44,972 nucleotides of DNA from NCBI GenBank assembly GCA_964550125.1, contig CAZJWC010000010.1, positions 1 through 44,972 of the forward strand, given 5' to 3'. Position numbers and translations under genes: made by a program. The DNA comes from CAZJWC01 sp964550125. Its GTDB lineage: Bacteria; Bacillota; Clostridia; Christensenellales; Borkfalkiaceae. Position 1 is the stretch's first letter, and each line of letters opens with the position of its first letter. Shown here piece after piece: positions 24,005 to 32,405 of the stretch. Under the pieces are notes generated by a model that worked only from the letters and a program-made list of their open reading frames with translations, had not been told where the DNA came from and made no database searches.

Positions 24005-24033
24005 ATTTTAAGGGAAATTAAAAGTTAAGTCAA
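24005..24033 (-). promoter_or_regulatory. Promoter of the NlpC/P60 gene
   Basis: Minus strand TTGACT (24028-24033), 17-nt spacer, TAAAAT (24005-24010). Confidence 0.7.
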
Positions 24034-24046
24034 TGCTAAAAATTTG

Positions 24047-24086
24047 GTAAAAAAACCACAAAATGTAAATATTAACATTTTGTGGT
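24047..24086 (-). terminator. Terminator of the HTH-HAD operon
   Basis: ACCACAAAATGT/ACATTTTGTGGT (24055-24066/24075-24086) followed on the minus strand by T7. Confidence 0.9.
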
Positions 24087-24094
24087 AATAATAG

Positions 24095-24742
24095 TTATTT
24101 TAAATTTTGATATAATTCTTTTAAACTTTCAAAATGAAAGGTTGCGTCAAAGTATTCCTTTTTATTAAAATTATCAATAAGACAGGTGGAGATTTTTGCG
24201 TTTTTTCCTACATCTATATCAAGTTTTCTGTCCCCTATGTAAATAGTCTTACTCCTGTCCATTGAGTATTTATCAATAAGGTAATTTACTCCTTCAGCAC
24301 AAGGCTTTCTTGAATAGCCCATATCGGTAGTAACAATCTCTTTAAAATACTTTGTCATTGAGTTTAGTTTCAGTATACTAAAAATAGATTCCCCTCTATG
24401 TGTAAAAATATAATTCTCTTTTCCACTTTCAACAATTAAACTTAAAATGTTTTCAGCAAAAGGGAAGGGCTTATACTTTTCATGACCGTTTGAGTGGCGT
24501 ATTTTTGTGTATAGGTCAACAAAACTATCTTGCAAATTGAATTTGTTTTTATAATAGTTAAAAGTTTCATTAAAGGTAGAGGACATTAAGGCTAAAACTT
24601 CCTCAAGTTCAACTTTAAATCCACACGCATCAAGGGCACAAACAAAGGCTTCTCCCATCAATGGATAGGTGTCAAAAAGTGTTCCGTCAAAATCCCAAAT
24701 GAAATAATTGTAATTTTTTATTTTTTCAATTTCAAGAACCAT
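24095..24742 (-). CDS. HAD-superfamily phosphatase, subfamily IA
   Basis: 215 residues. Motif I DFDGTLFDT (nucleophile and acid Asp), motif II YIFTHRG, motif III Lys around YSRKPCAEGVNYL, motif IV YIGDRKLDIDVGKNA; alpha-helical cap between I and II. Phosphoglycolate-phosphatase-like fold; substrate unknown. Overlaps the HTH gene by 25 nt and is presumably coupled to it. Confidence 0.9.
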   Translation of the reverse strand: MVLEIEKIKNYNYFIWDFDGTLFDTYPLMGEAFVCALDACGFKVELEEVLALMSSTFNETFNYYKNKFNLQDSFVDLYTKIRHSNGHEKYKPFPFAENILSLIVESGKENYIFTHRGESIFSILKLNSMTKYFKEIVTTDMGYSRKPCAEGVNYLIDKYSMDRSKTIYIGDRKLDIDVGKNAKISTCLIDNFNKKEYFDATFHFESLKELYQNLK

Positions 24743-25296
24743 ATAACTACTAAAGCCTCAAAGGGTGCGGCAATGATAAAAAGATAAATCGCTGAGCCAA
24801 GCATGGTTAGATAGAGTGAAAGGCAAAGCGTCCAAACGAGAACGGTTACAAAAATAAACTGCCAGCCTCGTTTTCTCCAAATTGCTGAAAAAACTAGCAA
24901 TACAATAGAGGAAATGGGAATAGCATAAATAAAACTTAGCCAAGCTTTTGTAACGCTAGGTACCCATATCGTAAGTATTGAAAAAATTATGGTAGCAATA
25001 AAAAATACTAAACCGGTCGTAAGCAAGCATAAACGAATTTTGTTGGGTGTTTGTGTTAAAAATTTAACTTTTCCAACCTTTTGTTCACTAACAAGGTCGT
25101 TTATGGTTATGTTATATAACTCTGCTATTGAACACAGTACAGTAATATCAGGAAAACTCTCTCCCCTTTCCCACTTTGAAATTGCTTTATCCGAATAATT
25201 CAATTTTTCTGCAAGTTCAAGCTGTGTTAAGCCGTTTTGTTTTCTGTAATTGATTAAGTTTTGAGCAATATTCTTTTTAAATTTTTCTTCTTCCAT
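24718..25296 (-). CDS. XRE-type HTH regulator with membrane domain
   Basis: 192 residues from ATG 25296. N-terminal HTH_3 (IAQNLINYRKQNGLTQLELA, EKLNYSDKAISKWERGESFPD) as in phage-type repressors; C-terminal half has four hydrophobic spans (about 88-190). Such membrane-linked XRE proteins are common in Firmicutes and are of unknown signal. The alternative ATG at 25335 is upstream of the predicted -10 and so rejected. No Shine-Dalgarno; apparently leaderless. Confidence 0.9.
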   Translation of the reverse strand: MEEEKFKKNIAQNLINYRKQNGLTQLELAEKLNYSDKAISKWERGESFPDITVLCSIAELYNITINDLVSEQKVGKVKFLTQTPNKIRLCLLTTGLVFFIATIIFSILTIWVPSVTKAWLSFIYAIPISSIVLLVFSAIWRKRGWQFIFVTVLVWTLCLSLYLTMLGSAIYLFIIAAPFEALVVIWFLKLKK

Positions 25297-25302
25297 AGAA
25301 TT

Positions 25303-25331
25303 ATTATACACTAAATGCTTTTCAAAATCAA
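25303..25331 (-). promoter_or_regulatory. Leaderless promoter of the HTH-HAD operon
   Basis: Minus strand TTGATT (25326-25331), 17-nt spacer, TATAAT (25303-25308); only 6 nt separate -10 and ATG, so transcription should start at the A of the start codon. Confidence 0.8.
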
Positions 25332-25423
25332 GCAAAAATATTCAAACTCTACTTCAGGTAGATTTTTAAAACTCGCTCTACTATTTTTTAATTATATGTA
25401 TAGTGTTTTTTAATGAAAATTGC

Positions 25424-25452
25424 TTGAAAAATGAAGGCTGTTTTCATATAAT
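25424..25452 (+). promoter_or_regulatory. Promoter of a candidate small RNA
   Basis: TTGAAA (25424-25429), exactly 17 nt, TATAAT (25447-25452), in a 538-nt region without genes (25297-25834). Confidence 0.6.
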
Positions 25453-25458
25453 TAAAGC

Positions 25459-25556
25459 ATAAATTGAGCAAAATGCTTGATTTTTTAACAAGATTACACT
25501 AATTCCTTTATTTTTGATGTATGCGTAAGCAATTTTGCTTACGCATAATTTATTTT
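25459..25556 (+). ncRNA. Candidate small RNA, about 95 nt
   Basis: Starts at the predicted +1 of the promoter at 25424-25452 and ends at a 12-bp hairpin TATGCGTAAGCA/TGCTTACGCATA (25520-25531/25536-25547) followed by a U-rich tail (AATTTATTTT). No open frame with a ribosome site lies within. It matches no RNA family I recognise. Confidence 0.4.
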
Positions 25557-25606
25557 AATTAGTAACAAAAAATGGTAAAATTTCACAAACTATTTTTAAA
25601 TAAATA

Positions 25607-25635
25607 TTGACAAGTCAAAAAAGTGGGGGTATAAT
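25607..25635 (+). promoter_or_regulatory. Promoter of the MORN-Sel1 operon
   Basis: TTGACA (25607-25612), 17-nt spacer ending in G5, TATAAT (25630-25635). Start about 25642; leader about 190 nt. Confidence 0.82.
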
Positions 25636-25642
25636 GTGTAAA

Positions 25643-25765
25643 ATGCAAAATAATCGTTATCAAATGAGTTGGTACAAATTTTGCATAGAGAGTGAGACGC
25701 TATAAGTAGCAAATGAGAATATGATAAATGTTAATTTGTAGGACTAACCCAAAGGTTGGTCTTTT
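25643..25765 (+). promoter_or_regulatory. Structured leader of the MORN-Sel1 operon
   Basis: Two stems: ATGCAAAAT/ATTTTGCAT (25643-25651/25678-25686) at the 5' end, and GACTAACC/GGTTGGTC (25742-25749/25754-25761) followed by TTTT, an attenuator-like hairpin. No known riboswitch consensus recognised. The leader ends at AGGGGGG before the ATG. Confidence 0.45.
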
Positions 25766-25834
25766 CGTGAGCAGGCGTGATTATGTGGCTTTGTGGTGTG
25801 CTTACATATTTTAACATTTTAGGGGGGTTAAAAA

Positions 25835-27340
25835 ATGTTTGATACTGCAAATATGCTGAAAAGCGACAATTTCGGCATCTTAAAAATTGAGGGAAAAACC
25901 TATTATGGTGAATTGGACGGCAGAGAGAGGACTTCTCCTGAAGGTCTAGGCGTTTGGATTTATTCGGACGGCTCATACTTTAAAGGTGAGTGGCGTGGAG
26001 GAAAGCGTCAAGGTAAAGGTATTTTCCATAGAGCAAATGGAGAAGAATATAGGGGCGATTTTAAAGATGATTATATGAACGGTTCAGGTTCATATTATTG
26101 GCCAAATGGTAACTGGTATAAAGGAGATGTGTTAAATGGTGCTCTTACAGGAAAGGGTACTAGATACTCCTCTAAAACTAGATGTTATTATAGTGGCTGT
26201 TTTGAAAACGGTGAGTTCATTGGTAAATTCGTTGCCTATGATGAAAACGGAACTTTTTATGAGTTGCAATGCGACAGGATTGACAATGTTGAGGAGAAAA
26301 GACATTTACCCGTATCATCAAAGAGAACTTGTCAGTTAATGCGTTTAGGTTACGGTACAAAAGTTGATATTGAGTATCCTAGCCAAAATGGATATGGAGA
26401 AAAGAAATTTCCTGACGGAAGTATCTATAGAGGTAACTTTTTAGACGGAGATATGTTTGGACACGGAATTCTAATCCAAAAGGACGGAACTAAGTTTGAA
26501 GGGGAGTGGCTTTTTGGAAAAAGACAAGGCCGTGGTAAATTGACATATGCAAACGGATATTCGATTGATTCCGTTTGGAACGGAGAAAAATACGGTGGGA
26601 AAACAATTTTTTCTTGGGCAAATGGGGATAAATGTGAAGTCGTTGAAATGGAAGACGGCAGATACAAAGGTAAAAAGATTTTTGGCAATGGCGACACTTA
26701 TATTGGTGAGGTAAGAGAAGGTATTGCAAACGGAAAAGGTATCTATACTTTCAAAAACGGCGATGTATATAGAGGCTCAATGGTCAATGATAAACCTGAT
26801 GGTAGGGGCATCTTGACTTGCAAAAACGGAGAAAAGTACGCAGGCGATTTTGAACGTGGTGAAAAGTTTGGTATTGGCATCTATCAATATAGAAATGGTG
26901 ATAGATTTGAAGGAGAATTTTTTAACAACGAGGCTCAAAAGGATAGAGGCGTATTTATTCCCCTAGGACAAAGAAATGTTAAAAAGGGACGTAGATATAC
27001 AAAAGTATCTCTTGTAGAAACTGTTGGTGCGTCTTTTAAAAAGGTTCAAATAGCAAATACTTATGTGCAGTTTGAAGGCAAAGAATTTGAAATAACAATC
27101 CGTGATGCTGTAAAACCTAGTGAGTATTATGTTGAACTAGACTTTTATAAAGGGGATAAGCAAAAGTCAAATGAAAAGTTTGATGGTGCTGGTATCAATA
27201 TCGGTAAAACGACTGTTGAAAAGTTTGAGTATAATGGCAAGGACGTTTACTTATATTGTTCAGACAAAAAGATATTCCACATCTACGGTCAAAAGGGTAG
27301 GGATATCAAAATTCTTGTAAAGAGGATTGAAAACGACTAA
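25835..27340 (+). CDS. MORN-repeat protein with C-terminal domain
   Basis: 501 residues, no signal peptide, so probably cytoplasmic. About a dozen MORN-type repeats (YxGEWxxGKRxGxGxxxxxNGxxY), in two blocks: about 26-140 and 185-375, e.g. YFKGEWRGGKRQGKGIFHRA, FEGEWLFGKRQGRGKLTYAN and YRGSMVNDKPDGRGILTCKN. Residues about 380-501 form a different, beta-rich domain of unknown family (QIANTYVQFEGKEFEITIRD ... DVYLYCSDKKIFHIYGQKGR). MORN sheets often bind lipids or proteins in other organisms; the partner here is unknown. Strong GGGGGG site; 26 nt before the Sel1-repeat gene. Confidence 0.9.
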   Translation: MFDTANMLKSDNFGILKIEGKTYYGELDGRERTSPEGLGVWIYSDGSYFKGEWRGGKRQGKGIFHRANGEEYRGDFKDDYMNGSGSYYWPNGNWYKGDVLNGALTGKGTRYSSKTRCYYSGCFENGEFIGKFVAYDENGTFYELQCDRIDNVEEKRHLPVSSKRTCQLMRLGYGTKVDIEYPSQNGYGEKKFPDGSIYRGNFLDGDMFGHGILIQKDGTKFEGEWLFGKRQGRGKLTYANGYSIDSVWNGEKYGGKTIFSWANGDKCEVVEMEDGRYKGKKIFGNGDTYIGEVREGIANGKGIYTFKNGDVYRGSMVNDKPDGRGILTCKNGEKYAGDFERGEKFGIGIYQYRNGDRFEGEFFNNEAQKDRGVFIPLGQRNVKKGRRYTKVSLVETVGASFKKVQIANTYVQFEGKEFEITIRDAVKPSEYYVELDFYKGDKQKSNEKFDGAGINIGKTTVEKFEYNGKDVYLYCSDKKIFHIYGQKGRDIKILVKRIEND

Positions 27341-27366
27341 TTTGTTTTTGCTTTGTAGGAGAAATA

Positions 27367-29271
27367 ATGACAGAACTCAATATTTCGGTTGAATCTTTAA
27401 TCCAGCACGGAAAAGAATATGAAGAAGGGCTGATTAATGGAACTCCAAATATACCTAAAGCGATTGAATGCTACGAGGAAGCAATTTCTTGTGGTAATGA
27501 TATCGCTTTTTCCAAGTGGAACGAATTAACTGGAAGGGTGCAACCCAATACCGAAAATATCAATTATGATAAAGCACAAGGTTTGTATCTTAAAGGAAGG
27601 AATTTAGAGTTTTTAAAACAAGGGGACTATAAAAAGGTAATAAAGTTTTATCAAAAGTCGGCGTCAATGGGGCATATAACGGCTCTTTTTAGGCTCGGCT
27701 TTGTCCTTTGTAAACAAGGTGAAAGTTTAAATGATGAGGATATGTTTGATGATGGCGTTGAAAAAATGCGTGAAGCAGCAAACAACGGTGAAATTCAAGC
27801 AATTTATCAACTTTCAAATATGGAAAAAATTCCTATAAAGGAAAAGTACAACTGGAAACTAAAAAGCGTATTTGAAAAGATAACTTATTCAAATGACGAG
27901 TGGGATTTATCGCAGGCACAATCTATTGCAAAAAACTCACTAATTTCTCTACATCAATTTTTTGTTGATGGTGGGGTTGATGGCGAGGTAGACGATATAG
28001 ATAAGCAAAAGGCTTTTTACTGGATAAGTAGGTATCTTGCACTTGGTGACAGTTTTGCGTATGCACGACTATTACAAGCAGATTGCTATTTAACTGGTTT
28101 TGGCGTTGAAAAGGATTATATAAAGGCATTTTACATATATAACGAGTGGGTAGAAAAACTTGATACTCCCCCTCAACTTGCAAAAGGACTAGGAAGACTT
28201 GCAGAGTGTTATATCTTTGGTTATGGCACAAAAGAGGACGTGAACAAAGGACTTAACTATTTAAAAAGAAGCGTTGACCTTTTTAGGATTGACGAGTATG
28301 AAAATTTATATAAACAATTTAATGAAAATTCAGCAGAGGAACTAATTGAAAAGGGGTTGAAACTTGCTAGTTTAGATCAAAGACTTGCACACAATCAATT
28401 TATAATCGCCTCTTGTAAAGATAATAATCAAGCAATGCTTCTTGTTGCAAATGACTATGCTGAAGGGAAGGGTGTTGATGCAAATTTAAACCTTGCTTTC
28501 GAGTGGTATAAAAAATCGGCAGATAGAGGTAATGCTGAGGCACAACTAAAATTGAGTGATGCTTACTTTAACGGAATAGGAACAGATAAAAATGAAATTG
28601 AAGGTCTTTCTTGTTTAAAAAAATCTGCTGAAAACGGTTGTGCTGAAGGTATGTATAAACTTGCCTATTATCACAAAAATTTATCTGTTAAAATTGAAGA
28701 TATAGCGTCTGCTGTTTTTTGGTTAAAAATGGCCAATGAATATGGTTATGAACCTGCTGAGGAAAAACTATATTCAATAGAGTGGTCAGCGTTGCTGGTT
28801 CAGGTTGAAGGCAAAAGCGCAAAGATTTGTCAAATGGCTGTCGATGAGTATCACTATAAAAATTATAGAGATGCTTTTAAATATGCCTATCTAGTAGAAG
28901 AAAAAAAATACCCCGATGCTTTACGAGTGCTAGGCAACTGCTATTATTATGGTGTTGGTACTCATAAGGATTATGAAAAGGCAGTTAGAGCATTAGAGCC
29001 ACTTTCAAATATGGGGGTTTTTAGTGGAGAAATGGGAGATTGCCACTGGTACGGACTTGGAACAGAACAAGATAAAGGCTTGGCAATGAGTTTGTATATT
29101 GCAGGAAGTTCCCTACAAGATCCACATTGTATGTTCCGGCTAGGCTATTGCTATTTTACAGGCGAGTGTGGTGAAAAAGATGAAAAGGAAGGTTTAAACC
29201 TTATTATTAAAGCGGCAAAACTCAATGAGCCTAATGCAATAGAATATTTAGAAAAAATAAAAAATAGATAA
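27367..29271 (+). CDS. Sel1-like repeat (SLR) protein
   Basis: 634 residues, all-helical, no signal peptide or membrane span. Sel1-type repeats of about 36 residues (AFEWYKKSADRGNAEAQLKL, SDAYFNGIGTDKNEIEGLSC; GCYYYGVGTHKDYEKAVRAL as variants) are spread from about 20 to 630. SLR proteins act as scaffolds for protein assemblies. It directly follows the MORN protein in one transcript, so the two may bind each other or a shared complex. GAGGAGA-like site (GTAGGAGAA) before ATG. After the stop, 29272-29360 shows no clear terminator. Confidence 0.9.
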   Translation: MTELNISVESLIQHGKEYEEGLINGTPNIPKAIECYEEAISCGNDIAFSKWNELTGRVQPNTENINYDKAQGLYLKGRNLEFLKQGDYKKVIKFYQKSASMGHITALFRLGFVLCKQGESLNDEDMFDDGVEKMREAANNGEIQAIYQLSNMEKIPIKEKYNWKLKSVFEKITYSNDEWDLSQAQSIAKNSLISLHQFFVDGGVDGEVDDIDKQKAFYWISRYLALGDSFAYARLLQADCYLTGFGVEKDYIKAFYIYNEWVEKLDTPPQLAKGLGRLAECYIFGYGTKEDVNKGLNYLKRSVDLFRIDEYENLYKQFNENSAEELIEKGLKLASLDQRLAHNQFIIASCKDNNQAMLLVANDYAEGKGVDANLNLAFEWYKKSADRGNAEAQLKLSDAYFNGIGTDKNEIEGLSCLKKSAENGCAEGMYKLAYYHKNLSVKIEDIASAVFWLKMANEYGYEPAEEKLYSIEWSALLVQVEGKSAKICQMAVDEYHYKNYRDAFKYAYLVEEKKYPDALRVLGNCYYYGVGTHKDYEKAVRALEPLSNMGVFSGEMGDCHWYGLGTEQDKGLAMSLYIAGSSLQDPHCMFRLGYCYFTGECGEKDEKEGLNLIIKAAKLNEPNAIEYLEKIKNR

Positions 29272-29364
29272 TTATATACAAAAGAATATTTAATAAAGGT
29301 TTAATGCTAACTTTGAATAAAAGTAAGTATTAAACTTTTTTTATATAAAATTTTAAAATATCAT

Positions 29365-29393
29365 TTGACATATACGACTAGGGGGTATACAAT
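29365..29393 (+). promoter_or_regulatory. Copper-operon promoter with CsoR-type operator
   Basis: TTGACA (29365-29370), 17-nt spacer, TACAAT (29388-29393). The spacer is an inverted repeat TATACGACTAGGGGGTATA (29371-29389) with the G-rich core typical of CsoR-family operators, so bound repressor would block RNA polymerase. Confidence 0.75.
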
Positions 29394-29412
29394 AATATTG
29401 GAGGACTGAAAA

Positions 29413-29901
29413 ATGATAAATAAAATTATAATTGATGGTATGAAAAGTATCGAGTGTAAAGAATATCTTGAAGAAGAAATAAAACAAATAAACTTTGTTA
29501 AAAATGTAGAAGTTTCATTAGAAAATAAAACGGCTTTTATTGAATCTGATGAGTTTGAATTTGATGTAGTTAAATCAAAAATTGAAAAAAACGGGAAATA
29601 TCAAGTAAAAAATTGTGTATGCAATCATAAATTAAAACCAAGAAATGATGATGAAAAGAAGAAAATTATTTGTAGAATAAATCGAGTTATCGGGCAATTA
29701 AATGGCGTTGCAAAAATGATTGAGGATGACCGTTATTGTGATGACGTTTTAATTCAACTTTCTGCTATAATAAATTCTTGCAAGTCTTTATCTAATTTCG
29801 TATTAGAAGAACATTTAAACTCTTGCATAAAAGAAAATATTGAAAAAGGAAATAGTAATGTTGTCAGTGAGATTTTACAACTATTTAAGAGGTTAAGTTG
29901 A
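29413..29901 (+). CDS. csoR: CsoR copper-sensing repressor with N-terminal HMA-like domain
   Basis: 162 residues; plain CsoR is 85-120. Residues 1-66 resemble a heavy-metal-associated domain (IIIDGMKSIECKEYLEEEIK ... VKNVEVSLENKTAFIES) but have only one Cys where CxxC is expected. A linker has C68, C70 and H72. Residues 78-162 are CsoR: basic RINRVIGQLNGVAKMIEDDR, then copper ligands C109 (RYCDDV), H134 and C138 (EEHLNSC). Repressor released by Cu(I). GGAGG site; stop overlaps the copA start (TGATG). Confidence 0.9.
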   Translation: MINKIIIDGMKSIECKEYLEEEIKQINFVKNVEVSLENKTAFIESDEFEFDVVKSKIEKNGKYQVKNCVCNHKLKPRNDDEKKKIICRINRVIGQLNGVAKMIEDDRYCDDVLIQLSAIINSCKSLSNFVLEEHLNSCIKENIEKGNSNVVSEILQLFKRLS

Positions 29902-32357
29902 TGAAATTTAAATGTGATATAAAAGGTATGACTTGTGCCTCCTGTCAGTCGCATGTAAAAAAAGCAGTTGAGGAAGTTAAAGGTACTTCAAATGTAAATG
30001 TTAATTTACTTAAAAACACCTTAGAGGTTGATATAGATGAAAGCCTAACTTCGATTGATGAGGTGGTAAAGAGTATTTCAAACGCAGGTTATAAAGCAGT
30101 AACTACTAATAAAGAGGTGAAGGAAGAAAGGGATTATTCATTACATAAACTAATTTTTGCACTCATTGATATGTTTGTTATAATGTATTTCTCAATGGGA
30201 CATATGATGCTTGGGTGGTATGCGCCAAAGGTATTTAGTATGTATGAAAATCCAATGGGCTTTTCTTTAATACAATTTATACTTGCAATACCTGTTGTTT
30301 TTATATACAGAAATTATTTTATAAACGGATTTAAAAGACTAATCAAGCGTTCACCTAATATGGACACGCTAATATCAATAGGTGCTAGTTTTTCTTTAAT
30401 ATACGGCGTTTATTGTTTATTTATGATTTCTTTAGGACATATTGAGTATCATAAGTATTTATATTTTGAAGCGTGTGTTATGATTTTAACGCTAGTTAGT
30501 TTAGGTAAGTTTTTAGAAGGCTTGAGTAAAAAGAAAACTACCAAGGCGATTGAGTATTTGACTAACTTACAACCCCAAGAAGCAATTTTTTTAATAGATA
30601 ATAAAGAGGTAATAAAACCCTCATTAGATATAAATGTCGGCGATGTTTTAATTGTTAAAAAGGGCAGTTTAATTCCAACCGATGCAATAATTATTGAAGG
30701 TGCTTGCAGTGTAGACGAGTCGAACATTACAGGAGAAAGTATACCTAAAGAAAAAGGTGTAAATGATAAAGTGTATGCTTCCTCAATTTTAATAGGTGGG
30801 TATATTAAAATCAAATCGACTACTAAATATGAGGATTCATCTATTTCAAATATAATTAAATTGGTTGATGAAGCCTCTAACTCAAAAGCACCTATTTCAA
30901 GACTAGCAGATAAAATATCAGGCATTTTCGTGCCCGTAGTTATGATAATTGCCTTAATTACTTTTATTGCAAATTTAATAGTAAGCAAAAATGTTGAATT
31001 GTCTTTAAATTTTGCAATTACAGTTTTAGTAGTTGCTTGTCCGTGTGCATTAGGACTAGCCACCCCTGTTGCAATAATGGTTGGAACTGGTCGAGGTGCG
31101 GTTAATGGTATTTTAATAAAGAACGCCCAAATTTTAGAGCAAACTCATAAAATTAAAACGGTAGTCCTTGATAAAACGGGAACTATAACAAACGGAAAAC
31201 CTACTGTAACTGATTTCATAAATTTTACAAATGATGATAAATTATTAAACATTATTTATTCGATTGAAACATTAAGTGAGCACCCTTTAGCGTCAGCCAT
31301 TGCAGATTATACTTCAAAAAACAATGCGACATCATTAAAGGTGGAAGAATTTCAAGCCGTAAAGGGAGAGGGTATTAGTGGAAAAATAGACGGCATTTTA
31401 TATAATATCGGCAATTTAAATATGCTAGATAAGTTTAATCTTGTCAATAAAGAAATTACAGACCTGGTTAATGGTTTTTCCGTCAATGCAAAAACGCCTC
31501 TTGTCGTGTTTACAGAGGGCTTAATATTGGCTGTTATAGCCTTAAAAGATGAAATTAAACCGTCATCTATGCAAGCAGTTAAAATGCTAAAAGATAATCA
31601 CATTAAGGTTGTAATGCTTACGGGTGATAATTCAATTTGTGCAAATTCAGTTGGGGAAACTTTAGGAATAAAAGATGTGTATTCACAAGTATTGCCTGAA
31701 GATAAACTTAATATTATAAATAAACTGAAAGCAGAAAATAAGGGACTTGTTGCGATGGTAGGAGATGGAGTAAATGATGCCCCTGCACTTGCCTGTGCAG
31801 ATTTAGGTATTTCTATCGGTTCTGGTACAGATGTTGCGATTGAATCGTGCGATATTGTCCTTCAAAGAAATGATTTAATTGACGTTTATAATTCTATTAG
31901 ATTGTCTAAAAGAGTTTTGTTTACAATTAAACTAGGTTTGTTTTGGGCGTTTTTTTATAATATAATTTGCATATTCCTATCAACAGGAGTTATTTATTAT
32001 TTAACAAATTCATTTAAAATGACACCAATGCTTGGTTCTTTGCTTATGAGTATATCAAGTGTGTCGGTTGTGCTTAGTGCGTTAACTATAAACTTTTTTA
32101 AACCTATAAAAGTTGAAGGTGATAAAAATATTAAAAACGAAAAGGAGATAAACAAAATGGAATTGATTATTGATGTAGATGATATGGTTTGCCCCAAATG
32201 TAAGGCACATGTAGAGGAAGCCTGTATGAAGGTTGAAAATGTTGAAAGTGCAGTAGCCTCTTTAGAAAATAAAAACGTGGTTGTAACGTCATCTGTAAAA
32301 ATATCAAAAGAAGATATTGTTAATGCCATAATATCAGCAGGTTACACAGTAAAGTAA
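29901..32357 (+). CDS. copA: Copper-exporting P1B ATPase with C-terminal HMA domain
   Basis: 818 residues from ATG 29901 (AGAGG upstream); a TTG 3 nt earlier overlaps the csoR stop. N-terminal HMA domain with GMTCASC (C12, C15), transmembrane helices, actuator TGES, ion site CPC (380-382), phosphorylation motif DKTGT (D424), GDGVNDAP (621-628). Pumps Cu(I) out of the cell. Unusual: after the last transmembrane pair, a second HMA domain (753-818) with MVCPKC is fused at the C-terminus, length and sequence like a whole CopZ. An in-frame ribosome site precedes its Met753. Confidence 0.96.
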   Translation: MKFKCDIKGMTCASCQSHVKKAVEEVKGTSNVNVNLLKNTLEVDIDESLTSIDEVVKSISNAGYKAVTTNKEVKEERDYSLHKLIFALIDMFVIMYFSMGHMMLGWYAPKVFSMYENPMGFSLIQFILAIPVVFIYRNYFINGFKRLIKRSPNMDTLISIGASFSLIYGVYCLFMISLGHIEYHKYLYFEACVMILTLVSLGKFLEGLSKKKTTKAIEYLTNLQPQEAIFLIDNKEVIKPSLDINVGDVLIVKKGSLIPTDAIIIEGACSVDESNITGESIPKEKGVNDKVYASSILIGGYIKIKSTTKYEDSSISNIIKLVDEASNSKAPISRLADKISGIFVPVVMIIALITFIANLIVSKNVELSLNFAITVLVVACPCALGLATPVAIMVGTGRGAVNGILIKNAQILEQTHKIKTVVLDKTGTITNGKPTVTDFINFTNDDKLLNIIYSIETLSEHPLASAIADYTSKNNATSLKVEEFQAVKGEGISGKIDGILYNIGNLNMLDKFNLVNKEITDLVNGFSVNAKTPLVVFTEGLILAVIALKDEIKPSSMQAVKMLKDNHIKVVMLTGDNSICANSVGETLGIKDVYSQVLPEDKLNIINKLKAENKGLVAMVGDGVNDAPALACADLGISIGSGTDVAIESCDIVLQRNDLIDVYNSIRLSKRVLFTIKLGLFWAFFYNIICIFLSTGVIYYLTNSFKMTPMLGSLLMSISSVSVVLSALTINFFKPIKVEGDKNIKNEKEINKMELIIDVDDMVCPKCKAHVEEACMKVENVESAVASLENKNVVVTSSVKISKEDIVNAIISAGYTVK
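32142..32357 (+). CDS. Possible internal CopZ-like chaperone start within copA
   Basis: AAGGAG (32142-32147) lies 9 nt before an in-frame ATG at 32157, the first residue of the 66-residue C-terminal HMA domain (MELIIDVDDMVCPKCKAHVE ...). Translation from here would give a free copper chaperone of normal CopZ length with Cu ligands CPKC. The coding part is 32157-32357. Whether it is made is not known; this is an inference from the site. Confidence 0.5.
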   Translation, partial: KEINKMELIIDVDDMVCPKCKAHVEEACMKVENVESAVASLENKNVVVTSSVKISKEDIVNAIISAGYTVK

Positions 32358-32400
32358 AAAGATGTGTTTAATTAGATTTTTTCTAATTAAACACATCTTT
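32358..32400. terminator. Bidirectional terminator, copA / pheA
   Basis: Perfect 19-bp stem AAAGATGTGTTTAATTAGA/TCTAATTAAACACATCTTT (32358-32376/32382-32400). Confidence 0.95.
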
Positions 32401-32405
32401 ATTTT

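Noticed and set aside
30449..31063. 204-codon minus-strand frame inside copA
   Set aside because: Antisense shadow of conserved CopA sequence with no promoter or ribosome site.
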